Part shown: positions 45,401 to 54,400 of the stretch, piece by piece
Position numbering within the stretch: the first letter of the stretch is position 1
How the letters are laid out: each line of letters starts with the position of its first letter
Origin: Watersipora subatra
Lineage: Eukaryota > Bryozoa > Gymnolaemata > Cheilostomatida > Watersiporidae
Assembly: GCF_963576615.1 (NCBI RefSeq)
Contig: NC_088708.1
Coordinates: 60,561,196 to 60,625,195, forward strand
DNA: 64,000 nucleotides
Direction of reading: 5' to 3'
Translations under genes and position numbers: made by a program
The notes under the pieces: generated by a model
What the model saw: only the letters and a program-made list of their open reading frames with translations
What the model was told of the DNA's origin: nothing
Databases searched by the model: none

Positions 45401-48400
45401 TGTTTTGAGTTACAAAACATTGCAAATTAATTCCAATCTTCATTTCTCTAAAAGAACCGGCTTTTTTGACTTGGAATATCCAGCATTGCTAGGAAGGATA
45501 TCATTGCATGTAAGGATATCAAAGTGAAATCCCAAACAAAAAGCAGACATCATATTGTTAGAAATGTCCTGCGCGTCACAAATACTTCCACACGCCTATC
45601 AAACAGAGATGTGCTGTATTTTCAGCAAATTGTAGAGTTTGGCCAAGGCATAGCAGCCCAAAATCGAGTTGAAGATAAGATTTTTTTACCTCAGATAGCT
45701 TAGGAAGACCAGGCTGCAACTAAATGCACTAAAATTTTGATGCTCAGGACAAATTATTCTTTGCTCATCTGAATGGTAAGGAAAAACTGCATTTGCTAGG
45801 GAAAAACACCTGGGTTAAAAATCTACTTTTGTATTGATTATAAAATATTAGCAAGATTTATTTCAGAATGAATAGCACAGTTTGAGAGAACATGACCTAT
45901 TGTCCGCGCGTCAAGTACCATACCCTAAAAATCTACTTGCATGCCCCATATCCTCATGAGAGAAGATCCCATTATAAAAATTTGCATCTCTGTATTTCTG
46001 AATATGTTTACTTACTAATTGACAGAAAATTATGATCGCAAAAGGTAGAAAAAAGTTGCCTATGTGTGTGACACTATGCTTGGCCTTGCTCAGTAGTGGT
46101 ATAGTATTCAGGTAGCTCTAAAGTTAGTGATGAGGTGTTGAGGTAGCTCTATTTACTGTGTTATCGAATTATGACAGCTCAAAGGCCAGGTCTGTCCTCT
46201 CTCTGATAGCTTGTGACTAGCATTTGTAATAATCTTACTACTTTTTCAGCTCTACTTATTTGGTTACAATGTGGTTAATTGTGTGCATTCGTTCTGCTCA
46301 TTAGTTTGATTGAAGTAGATATTAAAAACGGAAAACCTCAAAGGCCTGGCTAAGCACTCCGACCAAAAGCGTTGTTCGTCCAGCTGACACGTTGGCGACG
46401 TGTCGGCGATGCGTTGTCAATGCATTGTTGAACATATCAGCACTGTTAAAAGTTTCGTAATTAAAACCCATGAGGAAATGGATAGTAGGTAAGGTACCCA
46501 AGTAGTATTCAGTGTAAAGCATGACTTGCTGTTTCAAGGAACGTAACTTACATATGCTATATAATGTACCAGCATCTGCGCAGTTAATGAAGTAACTCTT
46601 TGTCGGTAGCGCATTGTCGATACGTAGTCTCAACGACCAGTATGTTCTTTAATGTGGGATTTTATGCAACCGTGATTAGTTGAAGTAGTTGATTTTAACA
46701 ATGCCGATTCCATTTTTTTTCTTTCCAACAAGTTGCATTCACGAATGGCTTTTGACAATGACAACATTGCTTCACGCAAACAACTCTTTACACATGTAGA
46801 AAGATACCCTTTTTTAAAAGCTATATGGATGGCAGCTGTTGCAAATTAAAACGTTTCATAAAACATTTCAGATAACTCCTTTGGTAATTAAATAGGTTAA
46901 AATCATTTTTGTAATTTACTGTACGTCATAAGCATAGAGTATTTTTGCGCTCAGCAGTTCTGTCATTAACATATAACGTTCTTTTTTTCTTCAGCAAAAT
47001 ATAGCCATACAAATAATTGCACAAATGTTATTGCTTTCACAAATCTTCAATAATCCATATAAGATAATGAATACCTTGATGATGCTTAAATAATTTTGAG
47101 GGAAAATCCAGTAAGGGCGCCATTGACTTCACACGAATGAGGTTAATTCTCATTGGTCATTCTGTTTGTCAACACTTAGTAGCACCAGTGTGTGTATGTA
47201 GCCACAATAAATGTCAGCTCTTCACGGCAGCGATGCATTTTGCTGGTGTCTAGCCAGGCCTTAAAATTATTCTTTGTGTCTTAAGCATTCTCCTCTCTTA
47301 TTGTTGCTATGCTACCACCCTCTTGGCAGTCATGACATAACTAGATGAATGCTCGGCGTAGTTTAGGTAATAAAAAAGTCTTGCGCAGAAAACGTATGTT
47401 TGTTTATCATATACAGCATTTACTTTTAAACTTTGTATCAAGAGAAAAGAGTTTTTGTGCAGTTCCAATAAATTGAGAGAAAAATAAACAATGAGTACGT
47501 GGAAGTGTGTTTATAAAAAAGTTACAGTTGCAGCAGAAGCTCGTTGTATTCAAAGTTTTAATGGACGATACTGGTACCTCTCGATACTGGTACAAACTTA
47601 AAATGAGATATCGGACTTTCTTTTCTGATACTTTGTCTGAGTAAATGGAGAGAGACTGTAGAGGCAATTCTTACTCCGTGTAATACAATTGTCCATGTGA
47701 AAAGCATTCAGCTTTTACAAATTTACTCAAAGTGGAAATATAAGTGTAACGGCACATTTAAAAATTAAAAAAATAGGTAATGGTAAAAAAATTAGCTTTC
47801 AAAAAATTTCAAAAAGTAACAAATGTAAAAGGTAATACTAATTGATATTACAAGTGCATGTTTTGAGTGTGCAATCGCTAAAAGGATATATTTAGTATGG
47901 GGTAAGATCGAGGGAAATAATATGTACGGCTGAGCCTTGTAATTACGCGTGCTGGTTAGTAGACTCGTTAGTAGACTCGATAGTAGACTCGTCAGTAGAC
48001 TCGTCAGTCGACTCGTCAGTAAACTCGTCAGTAGACTCGTCAGTAGACTCGTCAGTAGACTCGTCAGTAGACCCGTCAGTAGACTCGTCAGTAGACTCGT
48101 CAGTAGACTCGCCAGTAGACTCATCAGTAGACTGGTTAGTAGACTCGTTAGTAGACTCGTTAGTAGACTGGTTAGTAGACTTGTTAGTAGAACAGTGATT
48201 TGAATGTCACGAGTTCAAATTCAGTATTCCAGTACGAAGTTGATTTTTCGCTGCTAAAACTTTATCGCCACAGCTGGACAGATCACATGACTGGAGAATT
48301 ACATATATAGATATATTGTTTGCTAGTATTTATCTTTAAAAAAGGTGTTAATTTAAATTTTGACTAAGGTGTTTGTGAAAAGAAAACAAATTGTAGCTTT

Positions 48401-51400
48401 ACCAACTTTTTGGATGCATGCTAGAATTGGCTTCCTACATTCATCACCATACCTTGGCCTAGACCATAGTGTTACTTTGTGTCCATTCTTCCTAAAGGTA
48501 CTTATGTTAGGCTTTCTCATTCACAGACAATGATTTGACAATACACTACCACTATAAAACTTCCCAATCCACGGAGAATTGTCTCCATGGTCTAAATACA
48601 ACCGTAACGCTGATATGTGACCCAAGAGAGAGCTTAAATGGTGAGCAAACTCTCTCTTATTATACAAATATGTAGTCTTTCTGACTGAGTATTCTTGGTT
48701 GCATATGCTAAGTCAAGTACCGTTATGATTTGAACTCTCAAGAAATTAGCTCTATTCAAACAATTTTAGCTTCTCTTCTTCAAGACCTGTATAAGCCTCT
48801 GTATACATTGGTGATGATGGTATATCAATATCTGGTTGAGTTTGGGTTGCTTCTGCAGGTACGAAATCCATACCAGCACTTTGTGTTAGTGGAACCTGTG
48901 ATGGGTGTACATATGACCTTATATGGAAGACTATTGCTGCGTGTCCCAAATGTGAGCTCGCAGACTACGATAGGATAGTAGGAGAGTGTGTGGGTGGCTC
49001 CCAAACTGTGCACTATATTCCTCACAAGTAAGTTTGCAATGATTAATCTCTAGTTGGACATACCCTTTTCTCTGATGCGCCTATTATGTGAACTTGATGT
49101 AGCATTTCCAATGCTACATGAAAATGTCCAGCAATGAAAGATATAATGAAAGCCCTACTGTGTTAATAAGTAGTTCTACATCGAGGCTTGACAACAGCAT
49201 GACTGGTTATTTATGAACAACTGTTTTGAGTTGTAATGTTTTATTCCAGATTTTGTCCTATGACCGATAAACTGAGGGCAATGAAGACAACTCAAGAATG
49301 CAGCATACTAACTCTTGAAATAAAGATTGCAGTTGGGGTCGCTTCTATAGTAGCTGTTTCGTTGTTAGCCTGTGTCATCTGTTGTTGGAAACGCAGCAAA
49401 AAGTGAGTCAAACTCTTGTGATTCCTTTGCTAATCCACCTTATTTACAACTGTGTACTACTCTATCATATTTACTACTATGTACGAGTCTATCATATTTA
49501 CTACTGTGTAGTAGTCTATTGTATTTACTACCATGTACGAGTCTATCATATTTACTACTGTATACTAGTCTATCATATTTACTACTATGTACGAGTTTAT
49601 CATATTTACTACTGGGTACTAGGCTATCATATTTAGTACTGTGTACTAGTCTATCATATTTACTACTGTGTACTAGTCTATCATATTTACTACTATGTAC
49701 TAGTCTATCATATTTACTACTGTATACTAGTCTATCATATTTACTACTGTGTACTAGTCTATCATATTTACTACTGTGTACTAGTCTATCATATTTACTA
49801 CTGTGTATGAGTCTATCATATTTACTACTGTGTACTAGTCTATCATATTTACTACTATGTACTAGTCTATCATATTTACTACTGGGTACTAGTCTATCGT
49901 ATTTACTACTATGTACGAGTCTAGCATATTTACTACTGGGTACGAGTCTATCATATTTACTACTGGGTACTAGTCTATCATATTTACTACTGTGTACTAG
50001 TCTATCATATTTACTACTATGTACTAGTCTATCATATTTACTACTATGTACGAGTCTATCATATTTACTACTATGTACTAGTCTATTATATTTACTACTA
50101 TGTACGAGTCTATCATATTTACTACTATGTACTAGTCTATCATATTTACTACTGTGTACTAGTCTATCATATTTACTACTGTATACTAGTCTATCATATT
50201 TACTACTGTGTACTAGTCTATCATATTTACTCATATGTACTACTCTATCATATTTACTACTGGGTACGAGTCTATCATATTTACTACTGGGTACTAGTCT
50301 ATCATATTTACTACTGTGTACGAGTCTATCATATTTACTACTGGGTACTAGTCTATCGTATTTACTGCTGTATACTAGTCTGTCATATTTACTACTGTAT
50401 ACTAGTCTATCATATTTACTACTATGTACGAGTCTATCATATTTACTACTGGGTACTAGGCTATCATATTTACTACTGGGTACTAGTCTATCATATTTAC
50501 TACTGTGTACTAGTCTATCATATTTACTACTGTGTATGAGTCTATCATATTTACTACTGGGTACTAGGCTATCATATTTAGTACTGTGTACTAGTCTATC
50601 ATATTTACTACTGGGTACTAGTCTATCATATTTACTACTGTGTACGAGTCTATCATATTTACTACTGGGTACTAGTCTATCGTATTTACTGCTGTATACT
50701 AGTCTGTCATATTTACTACTGTATACTAGTCTATCATATTTACTACTGTATACTAGTCTAGCATATTTACTACTGTGTACTAGTCTATCATATTTGCTAC
50801 TGTATACTAGTCTAGCATATTTACTACTATGTACTAATCTATTATATTTACTACTATGTATGAGTCTATCATATTTACTACTGTGTAGTAGTCTATCGTA
50901 TTTACTACCATGTACGAGTCTATCATGTTTACTACTATGTACTAGTCTATCATATTTACTCATATGTACTACTCTATCATATTTACTACTGGGTACGAGT
51001 CTATCATATTTACTACTGGGTACTAGTCTATCATATTTACTACTGTGTACGAGTCTATCATATTTACTACTGGGTACTAGTCTATCGTATTTACTGCTGT
51101 ATACTAGTCTGTCATATTTACTACTGTATACTAGTCTATCATATTTACTACTGTATACTAGTCTAGCATATTTACTACTGTGTACTAGTCTATCATATTT
51201 GCTACTGTATACTAGTCTAGCATATTTACTACTATGTACTAATCTATCATATTTACTACTATGTACGAGTCTATCATATTTACTACTGTGTAGTAGTCTA
51301 TCGTATTTACTACCATGTACGAGTCTATCATGTTTACTACTATGTACTAGTCTATCATATTTACTACTGGGTACTAGGCTATCATATTTACTACTGTATA

Positions 51401-54400
51401 CTAGTCTATCATATTTACTACTGTGTACTAGTCTATCATATTTACTACTGTATACTAGTCTATCATATTTACTACTATGTACGAGTCTATCATATTTACT
51501 ACTGGGTACTAGGCTATCATATTTACTACTGTGTACTAGTCTATCATATTTACTACTGTGTACTAGTCTATCATATTTACTACTGCGTACTAGTCTATCA
51601 TATTTACTACTATGTACTAGTCTATCATGTTTACTACTGTATACTAGTCTATCATATTTACTAGGTACTAGGCTATCTTATTTACTACTGTGTACTAGCC
51701 TATCATATTTACTACTGTATACTAGTCTATCATATTTACTACTATGTACGAGTCTATCATATTTACTACTGGGTACTAGGCTATCTTATTTACTACTGTG
51801 TACTAGCCTATCATATTTACTACTGTATACTAGTCTATCATATTTACTACTGTGTACTAGTCTATCATATTTACTACTATGTACGAGTCTATCATATTTA
51901 CTACTGGGTACTAGGCTATCTTATTTACTACTGTGTACTAGCCTATCATATTTACTACTGTATACTAGTCTATCATATTTACTACTATGTACGAGTCTAT
52001 CATATTTACTACTGGGTACTAGGCTATCTTATTTACTACTGTGTACTAGCCTATCATATTTACTACTGTATACTAGTCTATCATATTTACTACTGTGTAC
52101 TAGTCTATCATATTTACTACTATGTACTAGTCTATCATATTTACTACTGTATACTAGTCTATCATATTTACTACTATGTACGAGTCTAGCATATTTACTA
52201 CTGGGTACGAGTATCATATTTACTACTGGGTACTAGTCTATCATATTTACTACTGTGTACTAGTCTATCATATTTACTACTGCGTACTAGTCTATCATAT
52301 TTACTACTATGTACTAGTCTATCATATTTACTACCGTGTACTAGTCTATCATATTTACTACTGGGTACGAGTCTATCATATTTACTACTGGGTACTAGTC
52401 TATCGTATTCACTACTGTATACTAGTCTCATATTTACTATTATGTACGAGTCTATCATATTTACTACTGGGTACTAGTCTATCATATTTACTACTATGTA
52501 CGAGTCTATCATATTTACTACTGGGTACTAGTTTATTGTGCCGATTTGTGTAGGCTTGAATACAAATACATGAGGTTGGTGGAAGGAGCTCAAGGTAAGA
52601 CTGGGGAGCTTCCAGCAGCGCAAACGTGTGCCTGGAGTGATGACGATGAGGAGGAAGGAGACCAAGTTGCCTTCAAAACAAAGGGAGATCAGCTGTTTGG
52701 CAAGCTTGGAAACAGAAAAGGAAAGGTAGCCAACTATTTGTTATACCTACAAGTATGAATTCATTAATATCTACCACATGACAGTTTTATGTCAATAATC
52801 TTTTGTGGTTATGCTAATTCTTTCATCTTCTTGGTTTTCTGGAACACAAGTTTATTTTTTAAACTTATACAATGACTAGCTGTGCTACCTGGCGTTGCCC
52901 AGCTAATAGAAAAGTCTTTGGACAGAAAATTGATTTGTATTCAACATATAACAGCATTTGCCATTCTAACTATCAAACTACATATCATGAGAAAACCGTT
53001 TTGTCTTATAAACAATGAGAAGTAGTGAGAGTTTTTGCTATTGGCCTGCGCGCTCTTAGCCAATATGTTTACTAATGTGAGCGAACAGCTTATCGTGACA
53101 TTATGCTATGACCCGCGTTGTACGCAAAGCAGTTAGGTCTTTGCTCTCATGTAATGACTTATATTGACTAGCTAGCAATTCGATTTTTATAGTTTAGTGG
53201 GTAGGGTGTTCAGGGTCTAGTTCAGTACGGAAACTTTATTCCAAAATTTTAAGATCTATAGCCGAACAATCAATCCTCTAAATACACATACAACGACAAA
53301 CTTTGAAAAATATACAGTCAAACATGGATAACTCGTCCACGGATAGCTCGAACACATGGTTAATTCGAACATTTCCTTTGGTCCGTTCCCACGTAATGAT
53401 AAATTGCTATAGATAACTCGAACTCAACACTGTTAATTCGAACTGTTTTTTGCCCAACAGCTACCGAAACGGTTGTTTTCGCTTTAGAAAATCACTTTAT
53501 TCAAAGCCATAGAGGTAAACTTCATCTTTTCGTAATTCATAAGCGTCGTTATTACCACCATCGGCAAAATATTTTTGTCAACGACTTTTCTAAAAGTTTG
53601 GTGAAATTTGATTTATACTGCGATACAATGAATAGCACGGGCTAGCCGGGTCACGCGCGCAAGAATTTTCGCCACGCACATACAAAACAAAAATCGCATG
53701 TTGTTTTGTATGTGCGTGGCGAAAATCCTTGAGTGCGTGACTCGGCTAACCCGTGATGAAAAGTTTTCCGACGTTGATTCCGTGTTGAATCAACGTCGGA
53801 ATGTTGAATGTTTAAAACGTCTTAAAAAATGTTGTAATTAAACGTATACGTTGTCTGAGCTACAAAAAACTATTCATCGTTTGACCTAAACACAGAATAC
53901 GTGTGTACATTCAATAAGTATCTATTAAAAAAGCGTGAGTGATATAGAATGTACCGTAAAACCTCGTAAAACTTCTAATTGAACTGCCTCGGAGTGTTGC
54001 TCTTAACGAATCCCAGGTAAAGTAAGGTAATCTGCATAAACTTCAAGAAAAAACGACAAAATTGATCGTGGGTAAAACCCCAAAAGAAAAAAATGTCTTT
54101 TCTTTTGAGCATTTCAACAACGATCAAGTTTTGCCAATGTCAATCTGAAAAACGTCCTGGCAATAACATCACCTCAAACAACAAACCAATCTCAAGTGAT
54201 AGAAAAATCTCTATACTTTTTCATGAAAACGTTTTAAACTTTACATTATAAGCATTTAATTTGAAACAAGCCATTTGTGCTTTTGATTTATATTATAGTT
54301 TGTATATGTACATGTATCTACTAATAAATAAGTAAATATATGGACTTGTGACAGTGCTCTGATAACTTGAATGCTCTGATAATTCGAACACTTTTGCTCG

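Noticed and set aside
47792-48203. Leu/Thr/Ser or Val/Ser/Arg repeat proteins on opposite strands
   Set aside because: They are translations of the 12-bp array.
49372-52236. 954-codon open frame on plus and 507-codon frame on minus
   Set aside because: Both run through the 27-bp array inside an ELAPOR intron; a unit divisible by 3 without stops keeps frames open automatically.
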